64,000 nt of DNA from Dastarcus helophoroides (GCA_028583605.1 CM053331.1:11392857-11456856); one strand, 5' to 3'. Shown: positions 1 through 11,846, counted from the stretch's first letter. Notes: generated by a model from the letters alone, not told the origin. Translations and numbers: made by a program.

Positions 1-529
1 AAACTCTTAATGATGAATCTGATATTTTCAGAATTTTATGTTACCTGTAGTTTAAGAAAACAGTCTTCATTTAAACAAAAAGATGCAGTTGGCAAAAAAA
101 ATTGGAAATTTCGAGTTTTAAAGTTCGAATTTGGATTTTAAAGTCAAAATTACGAGTCGAAGGCTGATATTTAAGAAAAAAACTGGTATAAGAGAAGAAA
201 TATTCTAATGTACTTTTTTCACTGTAAGACCAGAAATATTTTCTTTAATATCGGAAATTCAAAAAAAATAATCATTCAAAATTTTAGGAAAAGCAGTGGA
301 TATTTCAATTTTTTCGGTATGTGAGTTTTGGAAATTTCGCTTTTTTTACATTATGGCTACGTAGTCAAACTGCATTCTGCCGTAACAAAGATTTGCCTTA
401 GAACACATTTCTTCTTCGTCTAGAGGCGAAATTTCGATAAAAAGTAGAAATTTTATAAACAAATGTTGGCTCCCTGCTTGGAATTCCAAGGTAACACAAA
501 AATTTGATTAAATGGTTGTTTTTTTTTAA
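1..529. other. AT-rich flank, no gene seen
   Basis: AT-rich sequence with scattered A-orientation copies of the degenerate TTTCGA-type repeat near 90-180. No open reading frame with protein-like composition, no splice-site context and no RNA gene were recognised. Confidence 0.5.
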
Positions 530-720
530 TTGGTGGAACGGACTGATCCTTGGTTATGTTCAAAAATTGAAAAACAAATCTTGTCCCCTGAAACCAAGAC
601 AGATGAAAAAAAACACAGCAGAGGTTGCTCTAACGCATAAGAGCAACCTTTGTTCTGTTTTTAAATCTTTTTTGGTTTCAGGGGACAAGATTTGTATTTC
701 AATTTTTAAGTGATTCTTCA
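530..720. repeat. Foldback MITE, copy A
   Basis: Long imperfect hairpin. The left arm (about 560-597, containing CTTGTCCCCTGAAACCAA) is the reverse complement of about 672-707. An inner arm pair, GTTGCTCT and AGAGCAAC, lies near 624-646. The outer sequence GGTGGAACGGACTGATCCTTGG (written here only to mark positions 534-555) recurs at 45.85 kb and, inverted, at 58.55 kb, so this is a dispersed family of small non-coding foldback elements. The superfamily is unknown and no clear target-site duplication was found. Confidence 0.65.
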
Positions 721-1984
721 TGATCTAATGATTAAGATCATTGCTTTATATAATTGATATTTAACCTTTATTTAGTGGAATTTGGATTTGGTTTTGCTAA
801 GAAAAGTTAAAAGATTATAACCCAAAAAAATGTTCACAGAAATTAACCCAAAATATTTTTGATGATAAAAAATTGTCAAAAAACCTTTTAAAATTCATTA
901 TTTCCGCACAACGCCTTAACCACGCCGTCGCCTAGTTGCGCAAAAAATCCCAGCAAATATCAAAAGTGAAAAAATGTAATTTTGAACATTACACTAAAAT
1001 CTGGAATGATTTATTGAAAAAACTATGAATCTACGGTCGAAGCAAGAAAATTGGTATCAGAAATCTGCAGTTATCACTGTAAAGTTGACAAGACAACAGT
1101 GTTTATTCATTTAATATTAAATAAACTCAAACAGCCACAGACATCTTGACTTTAAGCGCAAAATTTTATTGTGCAAATAACAAAAATATTAAGTATACAT
1201 TTGAAAATTGAAAGGCGTCGTCTCAGTATAGCACCACCTATCGGTCTATGAAAAAATTGTGGAATAGCTCCAACCAACGTTCTGTAAATATATGAAAATT
1301 ATGAAATTGAAAATTAAAAAGTGTCGAGCAAAATTCCAAATTTAAAGAAACCCTTAATAATGCATTAAAAAAAGTCCCAAAATTTGTATTAGTCGATATT
1401 TCAAGATCAATAAAGTAGAAATTTGAAAAAAAATTGACATTTTGAGACTAAATTTGAAGTGTGAATAAAAGTTAAAATTTTGAATTTTGCAGTATAATTA
1501 AAATGTCAAGGAATAAATAAAACTAGAGAGAAGACTTTAAATTTAAAAAAAAAATGGGCGACATTTACTTAAAAATATTCTCGATACATTCTGTCCAATC
1601 TCAACAAATATATCGAAATTTTAAAAAATAAAACCAAAATATCTAGAAAAATTCCAAGTTTTAAAATTAGATTTAGAATTTTAAAGGAAAAATTAAGATA
1701 CCAGTAATTTAAAAGTTGTAAGTTTAAGAGAAAAGTAGGAACTAATAAAAAAAACCCGAATGTAATTTTGAGACTTTGAAAACAGATCTTTAAAATTTTA
1801 AGTTTCAAATTGAAATTTCTGTAAAAATGGAAATTTCTCGTTAAAGTGGAAATGTCTTAAGTGGCTTTATTTTTGTTACAAAGGGGCTACAAATGCCTAT
1901 AGTTCCTTTCAGATAAATTTGCAAGAGAGTAGGCACTGAACTTCTAATTTTATAGGGGCAAAAGAAAGAACTAGTAATATTTAG
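721..1984. other. AT-rich spacer
   Basis: Low-complexity AT-rich DNA. Its short open frames are made of F, I, K and L runs typical of translated AT-rich DNA. No gene recognised. Confidence 0.5.
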
Positions 1985-2390
1985 ACACGATCGTGTAGCA
2001 GCGCTGTAACCAGTACTGGATCTACGTATAAACTGGCTGGTCCTATGCTATCCGCCATCTTGGGGGACTCCCAAAAAATTACATTTGGACATGCAGCGTT
2101 GGCCCGCAGAAGAGAAGTTGCAGAGAATTTTTTTTTCAGTCGTCCATTACATTTTTTGTATAACGAACGAAGGCCCTTGCAGAATAATTGGTTTGTGTGA
2201 AAACCTTTTTTTTTTGCTACCAAAATTTTTGAGCCCCATAAAAACATAAAGGAAAAGCTTTTTTTAGGTGTCCTAAAATTCTCGAGGCAGGGTGAGGACC
2301 AAATTGAATATTTATTTGATAACACTGGTTCCATATCTCAAATAGCTTAGGGCCTCGTCAAGTCTAAATCCGGTCCTGGCTGTAACATTT
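1985..2390. repeat. Dispersed repeat, shared with 36.6 kb
   Basis: Higher-GC island whose right part (CTCAAATAGCTTAGGGCC at about 2337-2354, then a run ending CCGGTCCTGG) recurs with a few changes at about 36658-36705. It is therefore part of a dispersed repeat. The reverse-strand open frame across it has no recognisable domain and is not called as a gene. Confidence 0.45.
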
Positions 2391-2722
2391 CTCAAGAATG
2401 TTCTGTGTTCTTAAATTCCTAACCTAAATATCATTAAATATTTTGATTTGTCGCCGGCTGTTAGCGATTCTATCATATATAAGTCAATTTCTGCTGAAAA
2501 TTATTAAATTGTTGATAGTGCTATTAGAAACAATACGGAAATGATTTAACCCGATTATTTCGGTCAAATAACTCCTGAAATGTAGGCAACACATTAATCA
2601 TCACAATATTTTACGCGTGAAGGTAGCTTTAATTCTAGTGATATTTTAACTAGCATATAAAAATCGTTAATTATAGACATGCCTCTAAATCCAGACAGCG
2701 TATACGTTTAATCTTTTATTCG

Positions 2723-2971
2723 ATGTTTTGTAGGTGTGAATTAACAATTAGACTCCACGAAAGCCAAGGAAAACTGGAAACTGAAAGAAATTTAAATCAG
2801 CAACTAAAAAGTGAAAATCAGCGTCTTCTAGCGGCGTTTCTCAAACTCCATGAAGATGGTAAAGTAGAATCCTCTGATTGCACCGAAGTTTTGTTTTTGA
2901 TTGGTAGCCAGGCTAACACAAGTTCGAGTGAATCTAACCTAGAAATGTTGGAAAGTAACGCTTTAACTTAG
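2723..2971 (+). CDS. Coiled-coil protein, probable C-terminal exon
   Basis: An open frame of 82 codons from ATG 2723 to TAG 2971. A splice-acceptor-like TTTTGTAG ends at 2733, so the true exon may start at 2734 and belong to a longer protein whose 5' exons I could not identify. A short in-frame-looking ATG at 2680 (MPLNPDS) is separated by only about 34 bp, too short for an ordinary intron. Residues about 10-48 (LHESQGKLETERNLNQQLKS and the following LxxxFLKLHEDG) form a charged heptad-like coiled coil; the tail is Ser/Glu/Asn-rich. An AATAAA lies just after the stop (about 2986-2991). The composition contrasts sharply with the surrounding AT-repeat translations, which supports real coding. 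The family was not recognised. Confidence 0.5.
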   Translation: MFCRCELTIRLHESQGKLETERNLNQQLKSENQRLLAAFLKLHEDGKVESSDCTEVLFLIGSQANTSSSESNLEMLESNALT

Positions 2972-3054
2972 TGTTTTGTGTAATTAAAATAAATTAGATG
3001 TAAAAAGGTATGTACCGTTGTTTCATTATCTCGCTAATGTATGAAATTTTGTAG

Positions 3055-4062
3055 ATGGAGTTTATTTCATCTACTCAACATGACGAGTACGATCGCATTT
3101 TAGATGAAATTAAAAACGAACAAGAAAACACCAAAACTCTTGCCAGAGAAATACAAATGTTAAATGACCATGTCATAGCTGTTAAGTTAGTGCGAATGCA
3201 GCAGAGTATTAAACAGAAAATAGCATATGTTAATGTAAAAATATTTAATAGTGTCCTAGATATTTACAATTACATTCCAGAGAATGAACTGTGTTCAGTG
3301 GAGAATTTAGACAACTTAATGTGTGAAGATGCATCCAAGTATTATCTCGTTGAAGTGATATTAACAAATACATTCAGGAGCTTGTTGTTTCATGGTCAAT
3401 GGATGTTGAGTGTTTCAGTACACACTATTCGTAGTGTTACCAGTAAAACTATACATGTAAATGATAAAATCAATCATTACATAATTATGCCTGTTTCTGA
3501 GAGTATAAAAGAATGTGTTGTTGAGGCAGAGCTGTATTTGAAACTGAATAACATTCCTCTTTTAATAAATCTTGCCAAAGTTAATGTTGACATTTCCTAT
3601 CATTTTGATGATATCAAAAACGTTTCATCTTTGCGGGACAGCATTTGGAAAGTCCATAATTGTTACAAGGCTTCTCACGATTATTCCCCCAAATTACCTC
3701 TTTTAGAATATCAAATACTAAATTCGTTTGGTAACGAAATATTTATAGAAGCAGTTCTTAAAAATGCGTATCACAAGCTAAATGTAGAACATTTCTCTGG
3801 ATTCTCAAATGACAATAAAACGAGTTTCAAGTTGAAGTTTCAGACTACTGGTAATTCTAAAACTACTTTATTGTATAATAGGGAAACTAAGGTTGTAAAA
3901 ATCATATCAAATCTTGAAGATTTACCATTGTTGAAAAAATATTTTCTTAAGTGTTTGAAATCTGAAAGTATTATTAGACTTGCAGCAGGGAAATGCACAG
4001 ATTTTTCGCTTGATAGTTTAGAAGAGATAAAAAAGAGTTATAAAATTTTACGAAATGTGTAA
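3055..4062 (+). CDS. Uncharacterised 335-aa protein
   Basis: An uninterrupted 336-codon frame (stop included) from ATG 3055 with normal amino-acid diversity in a region where other frames are closed, so very likely a real gene. The start directly follows TTTTGTAG. A donor-like AAAAG/GTATGT at 3007 suggests a 47-bp 5'UTR intron (about 3008-3054) ending right at the ATG; an upstream in-frame stop in the joined leader supports this start. Residues about 10-60 are charged and helical (DEYDRILDEIKNEQENTK), a probable coiled coil. The remainder alternates short hydrophobic strands and helices and has no signal peptide or membrane segment, so it is probably nuclear or cytosolic. It begins 84 nt after the previous stop on the same strand: a tandem gene pair or a dicistronic transcript. 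I do not recognise the family. Confidence 0.7.
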   Translation: MEFISSTQHDEYDRILDEIKNEQENTKTLAREIQMLNDHVIAVKLVRMQQSIKQKIAYVNVKIFNSVLDIYNYIPENELCSVENLDNLMCEDASKYYLVEVILTNTFRSLLFHGQWMLSVSVHTIRSVTSKTIHVNDKINHYIIMPVSESIKECVVEAELYLKLNNIPLLINLAKVNVDISYHFDDIKNVSSLRDSIWKVHNCYKASHDYSPKLPLLEYQILNSFGNEIFIEAVLKNAYHKLNVEHFSGFSNDNKTSFKLKFQTTGNSKTTLLYNRETKVVKIISNLEDLPLLKKYFLKCLKSESIIRLAAGKCTDFSLDSLEEIKKSYKILRNV

Positions 4063-4814
4063 TTTTGGATATTAATATATTTTCTTTTATATAAAAATCT
4101 GGCTTTCATTATTTTTTCAAATACCTTATATTTTCTTTGAACTAAAAATTACCATAAACAATACTCAAATCAACAAAAACCAGTGACTCATGATTTTTTA
4201 CAAAATGCAGTTCTATGAAACAGGAGTTCATGCCATTTTTTGAAATAAAATGGTCAACATTGGTGATTGGTGACATTAATTCGATCATTTGTATGCACTG
4301 TCACTAATTGTACAGTTTTAATGGTAGACCTGGAGTCTTTGGTTTAGTGTCCAAAATCGGCAAAATAACATTTTTTTTTTACTTCTGACACTAGGAGACG
4401 TTAAAGGATTGAAAGGAAAACAAAGGACTTTAAAAGACCTTTTTTTTTTTTAATGAGCAAAATGTACAGTTCCACTAATTAGGGGATTGAAGGACTTTTT
4501 ACGGACAGAAACGAAGCCACAAATTCTTAAATAATTAGATGTTTGGCATATAGTTCAGAAAAAGTCAGTCTTTGCTACAAAAATTAATCCGGCCCCATTT
4601 TAAAACCTAGCATGTTCTATTAACAGAAGAATGAATTAGCTGAACGAATTGGGTAGATTAATAACCTTCACAAGGTGCCCAAGGGTACAAATGGTTTGAT
4701 TCCTTTCTGCAAAATGAAAAGTTAACAATATACTAATGTTTTTTTACACGTAGCTAGAATATGGCAGAGCAGGGCGTTTGCTTCTGTCTGGCCTGATCGA
4801 TCCAATATCTATTT
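4063..4814. other. Intergenic, no gene seen
   Basis: 3' flank of the preceding gene followed by AT-rich unique-looking DNA. No coding region, RNA or bounded repeat was recognised. Confidence 0.5.
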
Positions 4815-5880
4815 GCACCTGAAGCTTTTTCAAGAAATTGTTTTTATTTTAATCAAAATTCGCCTTTATTTTGAAATTTCGATATTTTCTCGAAATATCA
4901 ACTTTTTTTGAAAATTTCGAATTTTTTATGGATCTATTAAAATTCGACTTCTTTGATCAAAACCTGGTTTTCTCAAAATGTTGAATATTCATCACAAAAT
5001 CCTTCGTTTTTTCTTCGAAATTTCACCATTTCTCTCAAAATTAGACTTTTTCTGAAAATTTCGACCTTTTTAAAATCTGCAATTTTCGATTTGTTTATAA
5101 TCAAAATTTGGCTTTTTCTCAAAGTTTGGCGAATATTCATAAAAAAGTAATAATATTGAAAGATGCTTTTCAGAAATTTTGAATTTTTGTAAAAAAGTGA
5201 AATTCTGAGAAAATTTTTCGTTGAAAACTTCAATTTTTTTAATTCCACTTTCTGGAAATTCCAACTTGTTTGTGAACATTTTGACAGTAATCTCAAGGCT
5301 GAATATGGTGGGACACTCGTCTCCCCTTGCAGTCAAAATACAACAAATATTTGGGAATTTCGACTTGTCCTCGAAATTTAAATCTTTTTTTTCATAACTT
5401 CGGTTTTTGTTTTATAATTCCTTTTTGTCTGAAACTTTTGATCTGTTTTTTTCTCGTAATTCTATTTTTTGGATATTTTGATATTTTACTCAAAAACCGT
5501 CGTCTATTTTAGAAATTTCCAAAGTTATTGATTATAATTATCGAGAGGTTATCCCAAAGTTTTATCCTTTGTGTTTTATTGGAAAATTTAACCTTTTTCT
5601 AGAAATTTGTCTTTCTCAAAAAAGATTTTTCCCAACATTCTCCTTTTTTATTATGATTATTCGTAAAATTTGACTATTTTTGAAAAACTTTACATTCTTT
5701 GTAAAATTTCCATTCTTTTTTCTCGAAATTTCGTCCATTTCCTGGAAATTCGTCTTTTCGCAATTTCCAGTATTTTTTTGCTTCGAAATTGGCTCTTTTT
5801 TAAATTTCGAATTCAATTGCAACATTCGACCTTTTTCTGAAAAGGGTGGTTTTCCGGAAATTGTGATTTTTTGATATTAT
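4815..5880. repeat. Degenerate TTTCGA repeat block, T orientation
   Basis: Dense imperfect reiterations of a unit of roughly 20-30 bp, with consensus close to GAAATTTCGACTTTTTCTC on the plus strand. Copies differ by substitutions and small indels. The open frames found here on both strands are F/K/I-rich by-products. Confidence 0.75.
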
Positions 5881-7013
5881 TTTTACACAGAACTTTTCGT
5901 TTTAATTTTATTTAAATGAGTGGATCATAAGATGCCTAAGGTTTTATTTCATGTTACTTTAAAGTGGTCAGTCAAATAAATTGATACTTTAGACTTCAAA
6001 GGCATTTTTCAAAAAATTATATCCAGGGGACGGAGTATTAGTAAAAACAAGTAAAAACGTCGGTTGTAATCATAAACACGATGAACTTCCGATGTTTAGC
6101 AAAGATAATAAGGTTTTTTAATTGACCAAAAGGGGACACCTAAAATTTTGTGTCTTTTATTTGACAACCAAACGCGTTTTTTTTAGATCCTCTATGTTTT
6201 CTCTTTGGAACATACTCATGTAGTCCTCAAGTAACATAAATAGGCTAGCATGTCGTCAAAGGTTTCAACCGGAAGAATTTTGACATTACACAACAAATAA
6301 AAAATGAGTTGTATTATACAATGTGTAATGCATAAACATGTGTTTCTTTCCGAAATTTTGGCGCGACAATCCAAAATGGCTGCAATTTTCAAAACAAAGA
6401 ATAGCTGGTGATTACTCTCCTAATTTTTCAAAAATTCTTGGTGCAAAGTTTTTAGGGTGCTTTCTTATTTTTCCCTTCACGGTGTATTTTTTTTTCACAG
6501 CACACAATCTTTTTCCAAAAATATCTCTACAAACATTGCCATGCGATTCATAAACTTTTGAAATTGAGTGCTTTTCCTTTTCAAGGTCCACATCTTGTTA
6601 TACTTACATTTTTTTTACCGTTCATAACTTGCTCTTGTTTACAACAACATCAAGAGTATCTTATTATCTATTTCTTTTTCGTGGTGGGCTCTCAAATTCA
6701 GAGTACTTTCTTTTAGTTGTTTCTCAATAAGCTCACTAAATATAGTTTTTTTTGTCCACTTCTTTTCTAGTTAAGGGATTTTCAGTCATTTACAGACGTC
6801 TTTTCTTTGAAATTAGTTGTTACTTCTGGAAATATGATGAATGTTTTTTCTTCAGGCGTTCATCTTAGTCTTAAGAAATGATGTAGCATTCTTTTTTAGA
6901 ATTTCAGCATTACACCTCCTTCACTGTTTCAAAGAAAGGCTTTTTCCTGCTGCTTCCTTTTGCATCATTTTTGTTATAGATTGTTGAGGTAGACCATTTA
7001 TAGGTGACACGTT
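5881..7013. other. AT-rich, no gene seen
   Basis: Unique-looking AT-rich sequence. Short frames are present but none has a recognisable domain or splice context. Confidence 0.45.
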
Positions 7014-7250
7014 CAGTGGTGGCCGGTCGGGATAGGCAAGGTAGGCGCCGCCTACCCTTAAATAATTCATTTTTATTATTTTTGAAAAATAGATTACTTT
7101 TGTCAGTTGTACAAAATAAAGCATTTTTATTACAATTTTTGTCGTTAATATTGCTTATTATTCACAACTCTGGCCGTTCAATTATAAAGCTAGTAAGACG
7201 GTAGATAGCAAATCTAGGCGGTAGGCGCTCATCCCAATCGCCTTCATTCG
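7014..7250. repeat. Possible hAT-like MITE
   Basis: Begins CAGTGGTGGCCGG, the CAGNG-type terminus common in hAT elements, followed by GC-rich GGCAAGGTAGGCGCCGCCTA. A diverged inverted counterpart (GGCGGTAGGCGCTCATCCC) lies at about 7213-7233. No matching 8-bp target duplication could be found, so the right border is approximate. Confidence 0.35.
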
Positions 7251-7403
7251 ACAGTACAAAACAGCGAAATCGTCACGAACAACATAGGTTATATTTGCTG
7301 AAATAACCACCCGTACAGGCGGAACTTCCGTTCGCCTTCTGTCATCGTCGCTTGAACCTGTTAAGGGTGCCATCCTGGTCAAATATTTTATTAGCATCTT
7401 AGA

Positions 7404-7513
7404 TTCTAATGCACAGACCAATAGTTTAGAACATTTGGAAACCAAATACCGGTATTTGTTTTCCAAACTTCGAATGTAATAAATGTTCAAACCTATTGGT
7501 CTGTGCATTAGAA
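7404..7513. repeat. 110-bp perfect-ended hairpin MITE
   Basis: Near-perfect palindrome. TTCTAATGCACAGACCAATA at 7404-7423 is matched exactly in reverse complement by the bases ending at 7513, with the arms continuing, at lower identity, to a centre at ACCGGT (about 7448-7453). Non-coding; the reverse-strand frame crossing it is an artefact of the palindrome. Confidence 0.7.
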
Positions 7514-7979
7514 CCCTTGTTTTCTGGGAACCTTTTCCTAGAGAGCAACCGCTTCGCTAGGTGGCCGTGTTTTAACTGTTGCTAGTTCAGCTACCTATGA
7601 TTTACTATACACGCCTGGAGGGCTGCATGAATTTGTAGTCTAGGTTACATTGTACTAGCATCTTAGATGCTTATTCTTAAATAATTCCTTGTCTTAGGTA
7701 GTTTGTGTTTGGTTTGCTGCCTTTGAAGCTGGGAGAATAACAAATAAGCGCTTTAAATTACATTTAAATTTATTTTTGTACTTGTTTTACTAAATTTAAT
7801 TGAGAAAATGAGGAAATTCGAAGGGAAATTCTGACAGATGGGAGATCTGTTCCATTGCATAACATGGGCGTAAGCAGGATTTCGTTGATAGGCAAAAAAA
7901 AAACAAATGCAAAGAATCTTTTCGCCGAGTATGCTGCATATTTTCACCGAACTGCATGAACTTGGCGGGTCGAATTCTA
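7514..7979. other. Spacer, no gene seen
   Basis: Moderately AT-rich, no recognisable gene or bounded repeat. Confidence 0.4.
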
Positions 7980-9910
7980 AATTAAAGTCAAAATTTCGAA
8001 GAATCGGACTTCCAGAAAAATGAATTTTAAATAAAACCCTAATCTTTCGGAATATTAAGAAAAGTGCTGAAATAAAGGTGAAATTTCCAAAAATCGAATT
8101 TTGTGACAAAAATTTCGCAATTTCCAGAGTAAGTAGAAAGAGAAAAAAATTGAAACATCCAAAAATATTTCTCTCAATATTTTACTTTATTTGTAAAATA
8201 ACTCAAATTTACAAGATAGTTTTCTTAGAAATATTCTAAAATATTATTCTCAGGATTTTATTAAAATTTCGATCCAATTTTGGAAAAAGAAACGAATTTT
8301 GAGAGTTTAGGGAATTCTGATGAATTTGGAGAACCACTGGAAATTCAGAAAGTCAAATTAAAATAAAATCAGAAAAAGCTTTCAATTAAGAAAAATGAAT
8401 TGCAAAAAATAAAAAAAATCATCGAAAACATCTAAATACCTAATAAAAGAAAAAAAAAGAGTGGAAAAAGTAGAATTATGAAAATAAGGTCCTCATTTCG
8501 AAAAATATGAATTTCGAAAAAAAGTCAGAATTTTCAGAAAATCAAATTTAAAATAACCTTCCAGAAAAACTTGAAAAATGTCAAAAAATCAAAAAAAAAA
8601 TTTTCAAAGGTCGAATTTTATTAAAAAAATGTCGCAGTTTTAGGAAAAAAGCGAATTAAAAAAATCAAAATTTTCCAAAAATATTTTTTTCGAAATTTTT
8701 ACTTTTTTATTTAAATGTTGACATAATATTTAAATTTCGGCAAAGAAGTTTCTCTAGATACAAAATTATTTTATTTATTATTGTTCTCAACATTGTTCCT
8801 TTTTTATTAACATTCCGATCGAATTTAAAGAACATAAACGAATTTTGAAAGAGTATAAATTTCAATGAAATGCCAAATTTGAGAAAAAATATATAATTTT
8901 GAAAATAAGGCAAATTATGAGACATAAGGTGAAATTTCCGAAAAGTCTAATTTAAGTCTAAATATTTAGGAAAAGATCAATGTTAAGAGAAATAGCAGAA
9001 TTTCGATAAAAGACAAATATTAAGAAAAATAACGGCATTTCGGAAAAAAAATGTTGAGAAAAACTAATCTTAAGAGAAAAAAGTCAAGATTTCGAGGAAA
9101 AGATTAATTTCAAGCAGAAAGTTGAAACTTTGAGATATATTAAATATCACATTTTGAGATAAAAATTAAGATATCGAGAAAAAAGCAAAGGAAACGTTGG
9201 AGTTTTCAGGAAAACAGGCGAAATTTTGAAAAATCGGTTTGAAATTTTTAGTGAAAGTTCGACATTGAAGATTCGAAATTTTTCAGATAATGTCAAGTTT
9301 TAAGAAAAATAATGAAATTTTGCAAATAAAGTTAAAATTAACACCAAAAAATAATGCAAATCTAGAGAAACAGACGAATGCAGAAGAGAAAGACGAAATC
9401 GCAAGAAAAAAAATGGAAATTTCGCACAGAAAGTTAATTTTTGTAAAAATAGTACAATTTGAAAAATATGTTGTTCATTCAAAAGACAAATTTTGAAACA
9501 AAAATCGAAATTTTGAGATAAATGCGAAAGTTGAGAATTCCAAAAACATAAAGGATTGGGTTTGAGATAAAAGTAAAAATTTCTAAAAAAAGCTAATTTT
9601 GACAAAACTACCCATATTTCGAAAAAAAAAAGACTTCCTTGAATAAAATTGCAAAAGCAGATACCGAATTTGGAAAAAAGTCAAGAAGATCGAAATTTAA
9701 AAAGAATCAAAATTGCGAAAAATAATTCTAAATTTAATAAAAATTCGAAATTTTCCAGAGAAAGCCAAAATTTGGCATAAATGAAAGGGTAAATTTTCTA
9801 AAAAATCGCCAAATGTGAAAAAATTGAAATTACCGAGAAAGGTCAAAATTTCAAGAAAACTAGGAATTTTGAAGAAAAAATGGAAGTTTTATTGAAATGT
9901 AAATTTTTTC
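7980..9910. repeat. Degenerate TTTCGA repeat block, A orientation
   Basis: Same repeat family as 4815-5880 but with the complementary strand on top (units such as GAAAAAAGTCAAAATTTCG). About 1.9 kb without an obvious switch of orientation. Contained frames are K/N/E-rich by-products. Confidence 0.75.
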
Positions 9911-10199
9911 AATTCCAATTAAATATTTTTTTTTAAATAAGCCAATTATATCTTTTTTACAACTAGGGAAATGAATTTAAAAAATTAAACATTCAGACAT
10001 TTTTTGCAGTTTTTTGATAATTGGGCTCCAAAGGTGAAATTTCGCTTTATTAACAAGCCAGGGAACGGACATTTTGATTGTCTGAGATTAATCTATTTAT
10101 TTAAAATAATTGATCTGACACATTTTATGTTGTGTTTATGAAAAAACTAATTAGTTACTATGTTTTGGTAAATAATGTGGCTACGCTAATCATTTATAA
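9911..10199. other. Spacer at orientation switch
   Basis: AT-rich sequence between an A-orientation and a T-orientation repeat block. Nothing else recognised. Confidence 0.4.
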
Positions 10200-11330
10200 T
10201 TGTCTGAAAAAAGCTCAGACGCCAAAAGTTGTATTTTCTGGAGAAATATCCAAAAAGTGATTTTCTCTGAAAAATTTCCAATATTTTTCTCAATTTTCAA
10301 GTACTGCTTCAAATATCTAATGGTTTATCAAAATTTCGTCTATTTTTTTGGATATCCTATTACTTTTATAAACGCTAGTCCTTTTCTGAAATATTTTATC
10401 TTCTAGAATCTAAATTTTCAATTTTCAGATCTCAAAATCAGATATTAAATTTTCTGGAAGTGACAAATTTTCTCAAAATTCATTTTTGTTTTTGGAGCTT
10501 TAAATTTTTTCCTTGAAATCTCGACATTTTGGCCAAAATCCATTATTTTTTCAAAATTATGACTCAAGATCAGATTCTTTGTGTTTCTGAAAATCTCTTC
10601 TTTTACTCGACATTCGTTTATTAAATTTTCGATATATTGTTCAAAATTTGACTATACAAAATAATCATAATATGACCTTTTCTCGAAATTTTAGCAATTT
10701 TTTCAACTTTTGTTTCTTTTAATTTCGATTTTATTCACAAAATTGAGGTTTTCCTAAAATTCACTTTGTCTTTTTGTAGAAAATTTTAAATTTTTCTTAA
10801 AGTTTCAGTTTTTTCTTTGAAATTCCGTTATGTTTCTTAAGATTAGTCTTTTTTTCTGAAAATTTTCACCTTTTAGGTTAGATTAGGTATTACAATCCAA
10901 ATCTCTAGAAATTTTGACTTAGTTTAGTTTTATTTCGAAATTTTGATTTTTATCTTAAATTGATATTTTATATGTTTACTTTTTCCTCGAAATCCATCTT
11001 TTTTTCAAAATGTTGATCTTTTTCCTTAAAATTACTCTTTTCCCTGAAATTTGCCTTTTCCTCAAAATTCGTCTTTTTCGAAATTTTGACTTCATTGTGA
11101 AAATTCTACAATTTGGTTTCTTAATTAAAAAATCTTCTTTTTTGAAACTCGCCATTTTTCTTAATATTCGTCTTTTTTCGGATGATGACTTTTCGGAAAA
11201 TTTAAGGTGTCCTAAAATTCGCCTTATTTTTGAAATTTCTTCTTTTATAATCTCAACAGGCGATGTATTATGTTTCTGGATATGTCGACTTTTTCCTCGA
11301 AATTGGCACTTCCTTGTGTACAAAAAATTT
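10200..11330. repeat. Degenerate TTTCGA repeat block, T orientation
   Basis: Units close to TTTTCCTCGAAATTCGTCTTT repeat through this stretch. The overlapping long frames on both strands (about 10976-11366) are repeat translations. Confidence 0.75.
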
Positions 11331-11539
11331 TATTTTATAAGAAGGAACCAACCCACAAGAACATAAAACTTCAGCCGATATATCATCGGGTGTTCGATTG
11401 AAAAAGTTATCAAGTTGACTGTGATTTTTTATTAGAAGAAGACGTAGCGAAACAGGCATGTGATTACTTACTTTGACGTCTTAATTATGCAGAGGTTATT
11501 CATTTCTAAGGCAAAAGAAAGGCCTTTAAAATATTATTT

Positions 11540-11735
11540 TCGTTGACGAAATTTGATTTCAATTGATGAGATACACAAATTTCTAAAATAACTAATAGCT
11601 TTAATTTCCTTAAGTGATTTTATACAAAGTCAGTGAGGTTTTTATCAGTAGGTGTGTTGCATAGTAGTAGTTCAAATGTACAGCAACCTTGCAGTTGTCA
11701 ATCACTGATAATATGATGTACGATAATCTATTTAC
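11540..11735. repeat. Dispersed repeat, shared with 53.1 kb
   Basis: Contains GAGATACACAAA, AGTTCAAATGTA and GCAGTTGTCAATCACTGATA in the same order and spacing as at about 53120-53250, with substitutions. This marks a dispersed repeat family of at least 180 bp. Confidence 0.5.
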
Positions 11736-11846
11736 GACATACTTGGCCTTCCTTGACCTCATCAGTACGGTACGGTAGCGGCTTTAAGTTGGAAGTGTAC
11801 AACGACCGTAGCCCACTGATGAGGCCAAGGAACGCCGAAACTAGTC
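11736..11846. ncRNA. Inverted pair of hammerhead-ribozyme-like motifs
   Basis: Plus strand: CTGATGA (11816-11822), stem II GGC/GCC enclosing an 8-nt loop, GAAAC (11837-11841) and GTC (11844-11846), the conserved order of a type I hammerhead core. Stem III would be a single C-G pair with a 2-nt loop in a monomer, but ACTAGT is palindromic and could pair between two copies, as described for short-stem-III hammerheads of retroelements. Minus strand: a second, more decayed core with CTGATGAG read from 11765 down and GTC at 11738-11736. Stem I pairing is not convincing by eye. Folding was not computed, so this is a motif match only. Confidence 0.4.

Noticed and set aside
1981..2334. 117-codon minus-strand frame as a gene
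   Set aside because: It lies within a dispersed repeat shared with 36.6 kb and has no recognisable domain.
9290..11366. Frames of 60-120 codons on both strands in repeat blocks
   Set aside because: They lie mirrored on both strands in the degenerate TTTCGA repeat and are dominated by F/K/I/N; they are by-products of the repeat. The same applies to frames at 4953-5874, 18267-18545, 26617-28353, 29692-29955 and 45499-47969.
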